DNA from: Fragum whitleyi
Taxonomy: Eukaryota > Mollusca > Bivalvia > Cardiida > Cardiidae
Direction: 5' to 3'
Assembly (NCBI GenBank): GCA_948146395.1
Contig: OX411551.1
Span: forward strand, 46,952,854 to 47,016,853
DNA length: 64,000 nt
Below the pieces are notes generated by a model, which worked only from the letters and a program-made list of their open reading frames with translations, was not told where the DNA came from and did no database searches. Position 1 is the stretch's first letter. Each line of letters opens with the position of its first letter. This document shows positions 32,876-44,672 of this stretch, in pieces. Position numbers and translations under genes: made by a program.

Positions 32876-33715
32876 CATGAAATTGACAAGTTGACAGATT
32901 ATGGATTTTCTTTGGAAAAGAATTCAATGAGTGTGATAAGCGAGTTTAAATGATTTACAAAGGAGGTAAAACCGTATCGGTTAATCTTCCCAATTGGAAG
33001 AAATTAGCGATGTATATAATTATCATCCCTTTAATATACGACGTGATTTTCAGATTTTCTGTGTTCACGAACAAACCAGGCTTCTAAGAAATCAACAGCA
33101 GCTAATAAAATCATTTCTTTAATGCTTTTCGGTGGTTTATCGAGAAATAACGGTAGATTATCACTTGATAATCTCACCATAAAAGCAGTGAAATTATCAA
33201 AAACTTATACCCTGCTTTGGTGCATTTCATCCTATCTGACGTCATCTATGCGGGGCGAAATAAGTGACGTCACAATGAACGTTGCATAGCAATCACGTGC
33301 AAAATGACGCGCTTTACGAAAATATGTCCTAGAAATTTCACATTTTGTCTCATTTTGGCATTAAAGAAATAGAATAATCGTTTGTTTTCGTGTTAGATCG
33401 ATTAATATTTCTTTTCGTGAACAACAAAAGCTATATGTTCACTCGTGGCTCTGTCACTCGTGAATATATAGCTTTTGTTGTTCACTCGATGGAATATAAA
33501 TCGATCTTACGCTGAAACAAACGATAATCCTCTATGTAATTATTTGATTGATTTGATTGAAGTATTGATCATTTTGCAGTGTTTTGAACAAATTTTGGGG
33601 CGTTTGTATAGATTATATAGAGTGTTTGGAGTGAATGATTGTAGCGCAGATCCAGTGTTTTGAATGGTTTCGATCGGAGTGAGTATCCATTTCAAGATAT
33701 AATTAACTGTATATA
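32876..33715 (-). repeat. TIR element family D, split by hairpin element A3
   Basis: The left end ATCATGAAATTGACAAGTTG and right end GAGTGAGTATCCATTTCAAG...TTAACTGTA flank the A copy at 33115-33536. The right half holds GTGTTTGGAGTGAATGATTG and GGTTTCGATCGGAGTGAG as in other D copies. Confidence 0.7.
33115..33536 (-). repeat. Hairpin element family A, copy 3
   Basis: A full copy on the minus strand, with GC-rich apex ACTCGTGGCTCTGTCACTCG and two TGACGTCA sites. It is inserted in a family D element. Confidence 0.85.
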
Positions 33716-34754
33716 AGTAACCCGTGACTAAATTGCCCTTTAAATAATCGCAACCATGAGAACTATACTTAGTTCCAAAAGAAAGTGTGCACTTTTGAAT
33801 TTTGAATATCTCTGAAATTACGCAATATATCGTTACGAAATGTCGTATGACTATCCCCAAAAGTATGTGCAAACGAAATTTGAAAACAAAACTCATACGA
33901 TGAGCAAAAATTTTCGGCTGAATTGAGACATTTGATTTTGCACGTTTTGCATGTGCGAAACGCGTTAGGCGATAAATTGAACTTAAAATGCTATCAGTTC
34001 AATCTTTGCGGCTTTTCTAAACATAAAATCACATATTCAATACAATTTTGCATGATGCTACAGCATAGTTTGACTTTCAATAAATGGCGTTGAATAAAAT
34101 CGAACCTTGTCAGATTTAGAATGTCATTAAAATTGATTGAGCATTAATGTTCGAAAAGAAGTCGAGATCATCATTTTGTTAGGTCTTTAATAAGCAAATC
34201 GAGATGTCATGGAAGGCCATTGCACCATTCAACGACAAGTTACTGGCCTAACAACGTAGCAATGTCTAACGTTGACGTACATGTAACGTCTTCATAAGAA
34301 TTAAAACTTTTGTTTGGAAATAGCTTGGAATGACTTCTAAAACTCTATAAGGCAACATCAGCACATAGCTTTTACCAAAGGAAAAGTTGCAAGGAGGTCA
34401 AATCTCACCAGTTTAAGTTCTGCCTGCGCGTATTGAGCATGCGATACTTCTTCCGAATCTGAATTGACTTTAAATTTCGAAAGGTCTCGACTAAAGTATG
34501 GTATCAAATTTACTTCATAATTTTCCTCCAACTTTGTAAAAATCAAGAGAAATGCAAAAAAGTGAAAGTGCACACTTTCTTTTGGAACTCAGTATACATA
34601 TATCAACTCAGAAATGAATTACCTTTGCAAATGTTTCCTAATTCGAAAATCAATGGCATTCCTACCAATAAAGCACAGTAAGCACGTGCGTTATGAAGAT
34701 GATTTTGTCGAAAAAACAGTATATATCCTTGGTGTGCTTACTCTTTATAACAGT
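33716..34754. other. Intergenic stretch, no gene seen
   Basis: AT-rich. Small open frames at 33.5-34.6 kb have no recognisable protein character. GAAAGTGTGCACTTTTG near 33781 recurs inverted near 34563 (GAAAGTGCACACTTTC), suggesting an old foldback of about 800 bp. Confidence 0.35.
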
Positions 34755-35175
34755 TAGTCGCATCGTGAAATATACTCCCATCGCGCTAAAAACCATTCTT
34801 AATCACTCACTCATCGCTTCATTCATTGGTTCCAAACACTCACTCAAATCGACCAAAACCGCTCCAAAATCACTTGAAAACATTTCGAAATGGTAATAGA
34901 CGGTCAACATTTTATTCAAATCGATCGAATTATTCTACGATTATTGGCTGGTGTGAATTATAAAGTGTCTGATTGGTCCGCAAAGACACACAAAGGGAAA
35001 AGAACGTTTATATTATTATAGGGAGGTAATAAATATAGATAACTCTTCTTGAACAAAATTATCGAAATTAGATTAGCGTCCTCTGATTACACTCAAAACT
35101 CGCTCCACACACTCATTTTATTTCATTTTAAAATCACCCCCTTGTCAATTTCACGATTGTTAACTGTAAACTATT
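34755..35175 (+). repeat. TIR element family D, full copy
   Basis: Left CATCGTGAAATATACTCCC, middle GTGTCTGATTGGTCCGCAAA and the ATAACTCTT...AAATTATCGAAATTAG region, right CACTCAAAACTCGCTCCACA then TTGTCAATTTCACGATTGTT. Confidence 0.75.
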
Positions 35176-35499
35176 TTAATAGGTATTGGTATGCATTCTT
35201 CAGACGAAAAGACAAATGCATAAAGCAATTTCAAAGGCGTATTGACCTCGCGGGACAAGTCTTAAAAAGTATTGAATACATAAAACAACTCTTAAAACTA
35301 TTTACGGAGATTGTATAAATTTAAATAGTTTACCACTCCTCATCCTTTCACTTAATCTCAGTGAATTTTTCTGACTCTCACTGTCTGTATGTGATAGATC
35401 TTCATGTACTTTGACCAAAACTTTGTTACTTCAACTTTTTAAGTTGCAATAGAATAATATACCAAATATAACTTTAAACCATTTGGCGCTATTATCATT

Positions 35500-35738
35500 T
35501 GAGCATGTGCGTGAGATTTCAAACAATTTCAAAAAAGGGCAAAACAAAGACACAGACCAGTCTGTGCGACCGCACAGTCTGTCCAGAGTCTTTGCTATGC
35601 ATTCAGTGGATGGGTAAGGTTAGAAAGTATCTGTCGACCAACAGCTAATTTTCTTTTTACAGTATGTGGCTGTTTACACAGCTCAATATATACACTTCAC
35701 GCACGTGTCAATTTTTGGGAAATGTCACGCACAAGCTC
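35500..35738. repeat. TIR element family E, copy 2
   Basis: Ends TGAGCATGTGCGTGAGATTT and AATGTCACGCACAAGCTCA. The core is CAGACCAGTCTGTGCGACCG then CACAGTCTGTCCAGAGTC. Confidence 0.75.
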
Positions 35739-35801
35739 ATTTCGAATAATTAGCCTAGGACGCAAATATGCACCTAAAGCGTGCTTCATTTTATTTATAT
35801 G

Positions 35802-36206
35802 GGATATTGAATGAGTGGTCATGGAATACCGAATTTATTAAACGAGTCATCTATAAACAGATAAAACGAGGCTGCGCCGAGTTTTTATCTGTTTTGGATG
35901 ACTCGTTTAATAAATTCGGTATTTTATGAGCACAAATTTTATATTCTATTTATACTATGACCCGAATTTTTGCGTAAAATCGTCGAAATTCTTGAAATTC
36001 AACATTTCAATTTTTCGCGAAACGTATAACGCCGTTTAAAACTCATGTCACAATAGATATATTATGACGTAATTTTCGCGGTTACAAAATTGCGTCGCTC
36101 TTCGTTCTGAGCTCATTTGCATCGTTATTCCACTAGTGTAATAACACCCGTGTAATATCAAAAAATATTCAACGGGTTTATTTCACTCCCGCGACTTAGG
36201 TAATAT
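35802..36206 (+). repeat. Hairpin element family B, copy 2
   Basis: Hairpin arms TACCGAATTTATTAAACGAG / CTCGTTTAATAAATTCGGTA and AACAGATAAAACGAG / CGAGTTTTTATCTGTT surround the apex CGAGGCTGCGCCGAG. Downstream are TTATGACGTAATTTT and ACTAGTGTAATAACACCCGT...TTCACTCCCGCGACTTAGG. Confidence 0.85.
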
Positions 36207-37529
36207 TATAAATGTATTTATTTTTCTTTTATTAAACTTCAAATAAACGATTCACCTGAAATCTTTGACTTTATTTTGACAAACACTAATAATTCAGGTG
36301 ACCTTACATATTGAAATGAAGCCTATGAATGTCGATACCACTGATTATTTCTACATTCAAACAACGGAGGTACATTCCTCTGCATATAAAAAGCCGTAAC
36401 TTATTGACGATTTGGTGCCTAAAATTAGCAGGTTCCTGTTGACAGTATAAGGACAAAGCCATTTTCTTACGAACAGTTGTCTCCAAAGGTGTTATTAATG
36501 CGGTGTGTATGGATTGGTTAAACAATTAACAACTTGTGTTTTGGTGGATATTCTCCTTCGGAAAAAGACGTATAAATTTTCTGAACAAAAACAAACATGA
36601 ATATGTCACACAATTACAGTACCATAGATATTTTGATTTAGGTAGTCGGCTTCCGGTGGTATTTGCGTCAATACGCTACCTATCGTCTATGGAGATCGTT
36701 TGGGCGTATAACGATTTGATGAAAACAAGCAACACTGCGTTTTGTAATCAAATTATTATATGCCCATATAAATTATTATTATTATTATTTGTTTTAATGA
36801 TTTGTTATTTTTTTAATATTTTTTTTCTTTACATCATCTTGATACCTGTGACGTCATATTAACCTGCGTGCGAAGTGACGCGCTTTCATTCTAAAATGCG
36901 AAAAACGCAGTGACCGGAGTTAAGGACGATTTCGGGAGTTCGTTCTTGCGCAACGTCTTTGCGCATCGAACCTTTCAAAAAGGAGTATGCGCTCCAAACT
37001 TGCACTTATCTCGGACGTAACAAAAACACTACAAAACCCAATTAAATTTCTTTATTTCGCGGGAAATGCTTTCACGAAGACGATTAACTAATCCTATCAC
37101 TAAAAAACATAATCATATAAATTATCGCAGCCATTTTATTATAAAGAATAAAGGATATGACGTCAGCGTCGTTTTTGTAGGTATTTGAGACGTTAACGTT
37201 CCCGCGCATAATCAGACGCAAAACAACGTTATCAGTCGTATATCCGATAGCTACGTGTAACCGTCACATTTCGGTTTTGATGGGGTTAATTTTTGAAAGG
37301 TTGACCTTGATAAACGATCCTGTCGTTGTCAAATGATCTTATCAGATTTTGGATTTCCAATGTTTGGATAAATTTTTAACAGACCTCGGTGTATTTGAAA
37401 TTTTATTAGGGGATGGGGTGTGAGCGAGATAGATGACCTTGATCTCGTCATATGACTTCGATCAGGGAATTTGATGATGCTTATTGACAAGATCAATTAT
37501 TATTCCATATGTGAGTATTCTATTTTCAG

Positions 37530-38345
37530 GAGGCTTGAATATTTTTGAAAATACTAGATTTTTGCATGATTTATGTAACGTTGGCCTTGATATATGACCT
37601 TGACCTTTTCATATAATTTGACCTTGGGATTCATTGACGCAAAACAAAGTGATACCCTAATTGTTGAGGAATTCAACTCCATAATCGATTAAATTAAGAA
37701 GGATTGAATATCATAGATTTTGTACATAAAATTTGCAAGAGAAAAAGAACCTTGAGTGATTTTTTTCTTTGCGTCAAAACTGGGTGACCTAGAATTTTGC
37801 ATTTTTTCTCAAGAATTAGCACGGTGACCATACCTTTTTTATATCAATATCACACGAACATATAATTATCTACAAAATATAGAAAAAATAAAAGTTTCTA
37901 TCTCAGAGTTTTTGAGAAATTTAATCAAAAGTTATAAATTTTGAAAATATTCTCGTTCATTTTCGATATACCAGTTTTTACGCATTGGGAAAAAATACGT
38001 TCAAATTCATTATTTTTTCTTTCAATCGACAATTGTGTGTTAGGTTCAGTGCAAATAACTTCCTATCTATGAAATTAAAATAAAATTGACGTGAGTTGTT
38101 TGATTAGATTTGATTGCGTTATGGTTTTAAGCCATTACCAAGAAATGAAAATTGGCGAAAAAATCGGACAAACATTTACTCGATACCTATGACATTCTAT
38201 GACGTTTTACGAAAAATCTGATTCGGTGACCCCTTTTTTTCTTTCCATTTTTGCAATCGGCATACTTTAATCTACAAAATATGGAAAAATAAAAAAATTC
38301 TATCTCAGAAAATTTATTCTAGCAATCGTCCTTAATATGTTATGC
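37530..38345. repeat. Degenerate duplicated stretch
   Basis: ATCTACAAAATATAGAAAAA and TCTATCTCAGAG (about 37870-37912) recur as ATCTACAAAATATGGAAAAA and TCTATCTCAGAA (about 38271-38312), about 400 bp apart. GACCTTGA-type phrases recur upstream. No coding signal. Confidence 0.45.
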
Positions 38346-38639
38346 AAAATCCAGATGACCCTTTTTCGTGCAGAAGGTCGTACAATTAATGAAACCGGAG
38401 CATAATACACGTAAATGCATCGCCTTTATTCCAAGTAATTATTTAAGGGTAATTTCCCTTGCAACTAAACAAGCAGTATATTTAGCAGTTCAGACAGAAT
38501 TCATGAATAATGGACGAAGAAAAGACAAGTTTTAAATAAAATATAAGTTCTTTTAATGGCTTAGTTTGCCGTTTGATACGTTCATTTCGTAACCAAAACT
38601 ATTTTAACCCATACCATTCTGATAAAAAGGGTCAGCGTG

Positions 38640-39172
38640 ATAAGCTATATAGAACGAACGGCCTACTCTAGCGGTCCAGCGGCCTGAAAGTAAAATAAAG
38701 ACTTATAGAACAATCGGTCTAGCGGCCTGGCGACCTAAAATAAGATTGAGGTAGAAAGAACTCAGATACGGATCATCGTCACGGCAGCCTGAAGGTAGAA
38801 TAAATACTGATAGAGCAAAAGTCCAGCGTCGCAGCGGTCCAGCAGCCCGGTGGTCCAGCAGCATGGCGGCAAAGCGGCCTGGCATCCTAAAGGTAAATGA
38901 AAAACATACTAGCGGTCTGAAGCTAAAAGAAAGACTGATCGAACCAGCGGCCTGGGGTCTTGCGGCTTGGCGACCTTAAAATCATTTATAGATAGACAGA
39001 ATCAACAGCCTAGAGGCCTGAAGGTAAAAAAAGACTGGCCGAACGCTGATGGCCTAGCGACCTAAAATTGAAATTAAGACAGAAAGAGCAAACGGCATAG
39101 CGGCCCGTGGCCAAATGGCCTAGAGGTAAAATAAAGACTTATAGAACCACCGGCCTAGCAGCCCAGCGTTAC
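38640..39172 (+). repeat. GC-rich minisatellite, forward arm
   Basis: Irregular units of about 50-65 bp read like AGCGGCCTGAAGGTAAAATA followed by AAGACTGATAGAACC. About nine units. The GC-rich part (runs of CGGCC/GCGGTC) varies in length while the AAAGACTNATAGAAC part is steadier. Confidence 0.75.
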
Positions 39173-39584
39173 CATTAAAACTTCTATTCTACATAAAAGC
39201 TTGCACGTAAACATATTTCCTTCTTTTCAAGACGGCATCGAGTTTTACACAGAAAACGAAACCTGGTATGTCTTGGTTTTGTATTCTAACTACAAGAAAC
39301 GCCAATAAGAAAGGTAAAAATGTCACTCTAAAACAGTGTAAAAAAGACTAAGCGCAAGAAGTTCAGACGCTCTTTTGATAATTATGAAGAGGACAAACAA
39401 TATAGTGCAACAAAATTTTCAATTCGAAATAAACTTGACATCTATCTAATTGGCTTTCTTTCTATCATAAGTTGTAAAATTTGTCCTTGGCTTATACGTC
39501 TAAAATGACGTTAATATTAATGTGAATTCTACGTTATGTGGTCGATATATGTTATTTTCAGGAAGCCATGCCGCTAAGAAGTGG

Positions 39585-39862
39585 TTCTATCAGTCTTAAT
39601 TTTACCATCAGGCCGCTGGGCCGGTAGGCTGTTTTTTTTTTTTTTTTTTTTTTTGCTTTTTGTTTCTGTCTTAATCATTTTTAAGTTGCCATGTCACTGG
39701 GTTGCTAGGCCGTTAGGCCGCTGACTAGTGTTTCTATCAGTCTTTATTTTAACCTTCAGGCCGCAAGGCTGCTAGGTGTTTGATTCTGTCTTTATTTAGT
39801 TTTTCGGTCTCCAGGCCGCTAAACTGATGGGCCGCAAGGCCGCTGAGCCGCAAGTTTGTTGA
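39585..39862 (-). repeat. GC-rich minisatellite, inverted arm
   Basis: GTGGTTCTATCAGTCTTAAT then TTTACCATCAGGCCGCTGGG is the reverse complement of the 38640-39172 unit. About four units follow (GTTTCTATCAGTCTTTATTT; GATTCTGTCTTTATTT). A run of 22 T interrupts it near 39633. The two arms face each other across about 410 bp. Confidence 0.75.
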
Positions 39863-39867
39863 CTAGT

Positions 39868-39972
39868 GGTTTTGGTGAGTGTTTGGAATGAATTAATTGA
39901 GCGCTGAGCGACCAGTTAAAATCGTTTTGGTCGAGGGAAATGACAATTTCACGATGTTGTTGACTGTATAAG
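39868..39972 (-). repeat. TIR element family D, right-end fragment
   Basis: GAGTGTTTGGAATGAATTAA, TGAGCGCTGAGCGA and TTTCACGATGTTGTTGACTG match the end of minus-oriented D copies. It is fused to the end of the inverted minisatellite. Confidence 0.7.
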
Positions 39973-40049
39973 CAACAGATTGTAATAAGGAAAGTTTGAA
40001 AATGATAGCAAATTCTCTGAAAGCCCTTACTTGGAAAAAAAGATTATAA

Positions 40050-40290
40050 TTGAGCCAGTGTGTGACATTTCCAACTATTGCAATTGTCTGTGATGGATAG
40101 ACACTATGGGGCCTAGACAACGACACAATACAACAAGAATATTGCTGACAATTTGGCTGAGAGGGCTGATACCTTATCTATCAATAGAGTGCCTATCAAA
40201 GACTCTGGTCAGACTGTGCGCATGCAAAGACTGACCAGAGACATTGCTTTCGCACATGTGAAATTGTTGGAAATGTCACGCACGGGCCCA
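40050..40290. repeat. TIR element family E, copy 3
   Basis: Ends TGAGCCAGTGTGTGACATTT and AATGTCACGCACGGGCCCA. The core GACTCTGGTCAGACTGTGCG / CGCATGCAAAGACTGACCAG is a near-perfect palindrome. Confidence 0.8.
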
Positions 40291-40851
40291 AATTATTTTA
40301 TGGTTCAGTTTGATTCAAAATTAAAGGATAAAAGCTTCTTTTGTGAAATGGGCTAGTCCGTATAAGGACTTTTTAACGATCAGATTGCATTAATTGACAT
40401 TAGTTTACACGATTATTGTTACTTAACGCTGAACTCATAGAGAGTTCACTCTTTCGGTATTAAAACCTAACCCAGTACAAGTTGTCCGTTTGTCTGAATA
40501 ACTGAGAAGTGACCGTGTACGTTTCATCATTCCGAAATCATTCGAGTTTCATTCATCTTGTCAACTTCATGGTGGCCTCAACTGTACCTTATAAAATTTA
40601 TAGTCATTTGTGAATCGAAGTGGGGTTTGACTGACGGCGCAGATCGATAAATTTCTAAACATTTATGACTTCATTCAGTTGCCCTCATAAACAAGAAAAG
40701 GTGTTACACGCATATAAGATACATGTATATATCTCTATACATTGGTTCGTTGACCGAACAAACCAACAATGACAGCGAGTTTTTTTACTAGAATAATTAT
40801 TAGTTTTGTTGATAAGAATAAAATGTTTACAGGACTGGTATAATCCATGAT

Positions 40852-41340
40852 TAATCCCCTGGCAGGGGGGGGCTAAGTAACGGGTCGTTGCACTTGAGTT
40901 TAAGGTAAAAAAAGATTTTATTTACAATAATTTACTTCTACAGAAAGTCGACATAAATAATGTGAGGTCGTTTATCGTATGTTTGTTATTCTGTGCTATT
41001 AATGAACTGGTAGGGCGGGGCTTAGCCGTGACGTTATTTAGCGAGTTTACTTTTCAAAACTTGGAATTCTTTATTGTTAACGCATGCAAATAACTGTAAT
41101 AAACCGAAAAGATTCACGTGCTTAGAGAGAGTAAACGCATTTCATTGGTTACCAAAGCCTAGTAGCTTCAGCTTGATTAAGCTGAAGTTACGATGAATTG
41201 GTTACTAAATTACGATTTAAGGATTTGAGTTATTTATGTCAACTCTGTAGAAGTAAATTGCTTAAAATAAAAGCTGATTTACTTTAACCTTAAATGCAAT
41301 GATCCGTTACATAGGCCCCGCCCTACCAGGGCATTAATTA
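40852..41340. repeat. Foldback element 1 (interleaved with foldback 2)
   Basis: The left arm 40852-40965 (CCCTGGCAGGGGGGGCTAAG, ATTTACTTCTACAGAAAGTC) is the inverse of the right arm 41228-41340 (TGTAGAAGTAAATTG, GGCCCCGCCCTACCAGGGC). Confidence 0.7.
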
Positions 41341-41582
41341 TGGATAATACTAAATACGCGTAAACTGGAGTTTCGAGGCTTTGGTAACCCAACGACAAAT
41401 GTGTTCACTTTCTCTTAGCACGTGAATCCTTTTAGTTTTAGGATACAGTTATTTTCACGCGTTCACCATTATTGCCTACTAATTTTTCAATGTACCCTAA
41501 TATTTAAAAGTTAACTCGCCAAATTACGTCACGGCTAAGCCCCGCCCTGCCAGTTCATTAATAATGCAGAATAAGACTTCCA
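40995..41582. repeat. Foldback element 2 (interleaved with foldback 1)
   Basis: The left arm 40995-41160 (TATTAATGAACTGGTAGGGC, GGGGCTTAGCCGTGACG, GATTCACGTGCTTAGAGAGA) is the inverse of the right arm 41372-41582 (TCTCTTAGCACGTGAATCC, CGTCACGGCTAAGCCCCGCC, CTGCCAGTTCATTAATAATG). Its left arm lies inside foldback 1 and its right arm outside it. Both foldbacks share the terminal motif CTGGYAGGGCGGGGC. Confidence 0.75.
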
Positions 41583-41822
41583 GACAGCGGGCAAGGACTC
41601 GTAATCTCTCTAATGAAAAATAATGTGTAAACCGTCACGCAAAAAATGACTATATAAGAACTTTTTTACAGTTTACAAAAACGACAATTGTTTGCCTATG
41701 AAGACCCGCTTTTCCATGATGTGGTAACTTATCACCATATAAATCAAAGAAACTGCGAGTTTCAATCCTAAAAACCTACCTGTTAAAATCATCAACAACT
41801 GTTCATTCAGAAAAAGAGATTT

Positions 41823-42228
41823 TTTCTTTAATGCTTAATGGTGGTTTATCGAGAAATAACGGTAGATTATCACTTGATAATCTCACCGCAAAAGCAGTGA
41901 AATTATCGAAAACTTATATACCTTACTTTTGTGCATTTCATCCTATCTGACGTCATCTTGCGGGGCGAAATACGTGACGTCACAATGAACGTTGCATGGC
42001 AATCACGTGCAAAATGATGCGCTTTACGAAAATATATCCTAGAAATTTCACATTTGGTCTTTTTTTGCAATAAAGAAAAAGAATAATCGTTTGTTTTCGA
42101 GTAAGATCGATTAATATTTCATTTCATGAACAACAAAAGCTATATTTTCCCCTGAAAATATAGCCTTTGTTGTTCACTCGATGAAATATAAATCGATCTT
42201 ACACTGAAACAAATGATTATCCTCTATT
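41823..42228 (-). repeat. Hairpin element family A, copy 4
   Basis: A full-length minus copy. One TGACGTCA is intact near 41948 and another near 41975. The hairpin apex is shortened to TTTTCCCCTGAAAA. Confidence 0.85.
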
Positions 42229-43120
42229 TAATATTTCTTCAAGAGGGGCAATTCTCTGGTGACTCAACAGTCCATACTGCTCAATGACATGTTATAGGTC
42301 TGGTCAAGATTAAATCAAGGAATCTGAGGGCATGTCACAGGCATCATTCCGGCGAAGTTTGCTTGACATCTGACACGTAATTTTAAAGAAAAAGATTTTT
42401 TATATTTCACTTTTTCAAGACGATTTTTTTGAAGACTACAACTCGTACTGCCCATGTTTTCAGTCTGATTAGGATTAAACCAATAAAATTAAAAAGAGCA
42501 TGTCCAAAGCATCATCCCTGAAAATTTTAGTTGAATTCTACCCAGTAGTATCAGAGAACAAGATGTTTTTCTTTAATAATTCACCAAATGTGGTCCTTTT
42601 TGATAACTTTATAGCCTATAGCGTCCATACTATCAGCCCTAACTGGCCAAAACCAGGGAATCTTTTCTATGAAGTTTGGTTAAGATCTGAGAAGTACATG
42701 TAGATGCAAAAGTTTCGCCATTCCTGTGAATTTTGGTTGAATTCTGTACTGTAGTTTCAGGGGAGAGGATATTAAAAGCCAGTATAAGTGAACAGGCGAA
42801 AGGGTCTACACGACGGACATAAGGGGCCTATTTCACCAAAACATCTAAGACGCATTTTTGTCTTACCGATGACATACCACATGTTAAGGACACTAATCTA
42901 TCAATACCTATGTAAAGTGATTGTTGTTATAACTTATTCAAAAGTCATCAGTAAGACAAAAATACGTCTTAAATGTTTTGATGAAACTGTCCCCTGGCCA
43001 CGACAATAGCCTCACACGACTGTGTCCAGTTGAGCTAAAATTAACAACAACAATAACAAAAAAACAAATTCTGTTTTTGTAACCATGGGTCTATTAATCA
43101 TACCACTTACTTAATATGAT

Positions 43121-43335
43121 TTGTGACTCGTCACGCGAAAAAGGACCATCTGGAAGTACGTAAAGTGTCGACCCTAGTCAGACTGCGCGAATTGAATCTA
43201 AAATGATCAATCTACCTTCCAGTGAAAGAATTTTTGGAAATACGATTTCTGGTTGACCTATGCTGGATCAAATCTCTTTTTCAATAATTCATTTTACAGA
43301 ATTCCCGGATAGTCCCTTTATGCGTGACGGGTCAC
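43121..43335 (-). repeat. TIR element family F, copy 2
   Basis: Starts TTGTGACTCGTCACGCGAAA and ends TTTATGCGTGACGGGTCACA, a clear terminal inverted repeat. Inside, AAAGTGTCGACCCTAGTCAG and CTACCTTCCAGTGAAAGAAT match copy 1 in reverse. Confidence 0.8.
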
Positions 43336-43860
43336 ATTTTTTGGTCGTTTGATCGATAAATATTGAATGCACTTCAATGTCCTTGTTTTACCTAATCTAT
43401 TGGCCATTTATTTGCTAAAGGCCAAGGAATGATAAAGATCCCGGTTCGGATTTAAAGGATCCAGGGAGTGCGGTTCTGGACTCCAGGTATTTCAACAAAA
43501 AATTGTTATCAAGTTACATGTACGAGAAACTAGAAGTCAAAGTAACTTTATCATAGGTAAGATGACAAGCAAGCCATCAAATGTTACTACAGCCTTTTTC
43601 ATTCTGCATATCGTCGTTACCATCCCAAAACCTCGTAGCTACAGTTTTGATCAAGCTATAGTTACGAGGTTTTAGAATTACATCGATGATTTACGATAGT
43701 TTGCCTGCCAATTTACGAAATTAATGATATCGTTTTGATCCACGCCATTTCAGGTCCCGCGATGATGATTCCTATCCCCCCCCCCCCACACACACACCCC
43801 ATTCGGAACACCACTCGGCCAATCTCACGATTAATCTCGGATGTACATCATGAGAGGTTT

Positions 43861-44427
43861 ATTCCCACTTCGTCTAATCCCATTTCGTCTACACTATAAA
43901 AAAACTGGTTTAGACCAAAAATTCCCATTTGGTCTAAAATGTTTTGACCTTATTGTATCAATTTCCCATTTCGTCTACAAAATGGTTTTTGACATGCTAT
44001 GAGTGTCATAGAGGTGTTAATGTCATAAAGGTGTTATATACGACACCCCCCCCCCCCAACAAACACTTGCAAAATTATTTTTCATTAAATGATTTTTTTT
44101 TATATAATTGTTGATTTATTTTTCTTCGAAATGTTAAAAAAAATTGTTTTGTTCTTAGATAAAAAAAAATGGTTAAGATAATTTCTTATCAGAAAATAGC
44201 TCAAAGCATTATCCAAATATTTTGTTATTTAGGCATTAAAACATAAAGATTAACTCCTTTTTTCAATATATTATAAGAAAATGTATAATAAACACATTAT
44301 AAGGCATAATTTTTTATACAAATGAGTTAATGATTTTTTAGACCAAATGGGAATTTATCAAAATATTTGTTTTAGACGAAATGGGAAATTGACTTTTAGA
44401 CCAAATGGGATTAGACGAAGTGGGAAC
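43861..44427. repeat. Family G element with repeated TCCCATTTCGTCTAA-type motif
   Basis: About 565 bp. The left end ATTCCCACTTCGTCTAATCC is inverted at the right end (GGATTAGACGAAGTGGGAA, with one mismatch). Near each end the 14-15-mer TCCCATTTCGTCTA or TCCCATTTGGTCTA is repeated two to three more times, always pointing the same way relative to that end. TCATGAGA occurs at 43848-43855 and 44428-44435 and could be a target duplication. The AT-rich middle encodes nothing. Confidence 0.75.
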
Positions 44428-44598
44428 TCATGAGACGGACTATTCTTAAAATTTCCGGGAAAACCTTGAAAAAACTCGACGACCTCGGTTTAGATGTCGT
44501 TAGTCCTCGAAACTTTGAGTGAAAACATTCGACGCTACTCGTTTAAGTCACTGACATGAAACCATCATATCCCTATATAAATAGCTTAAGAGACTTGA

Positions 44599-44672
44599 AT
44601 AACGGCTGACAAATCTTAGTTTTTGAGAATGATTTGCCATTCTCAAAAAGTAAGATTTTTCAGCCGTTATTT
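44599..44672. repeat. Near-perfect 34-bp-arm hairpin
   Basis: AATAACGGCTGACAAATCTT...GAGAATG pairs with CATTCTC...AAGATTTTTCAGCCGTTATT around a loop of about six bases. No second copy was seen in this window. Confidence 0.7.

Noticed and set aside
38703..38885. Minus-strand 60-codon frame
   Set aside because: Produced by the GC-rich minisatellite; amino-acid pattern simply repeats with the unit.
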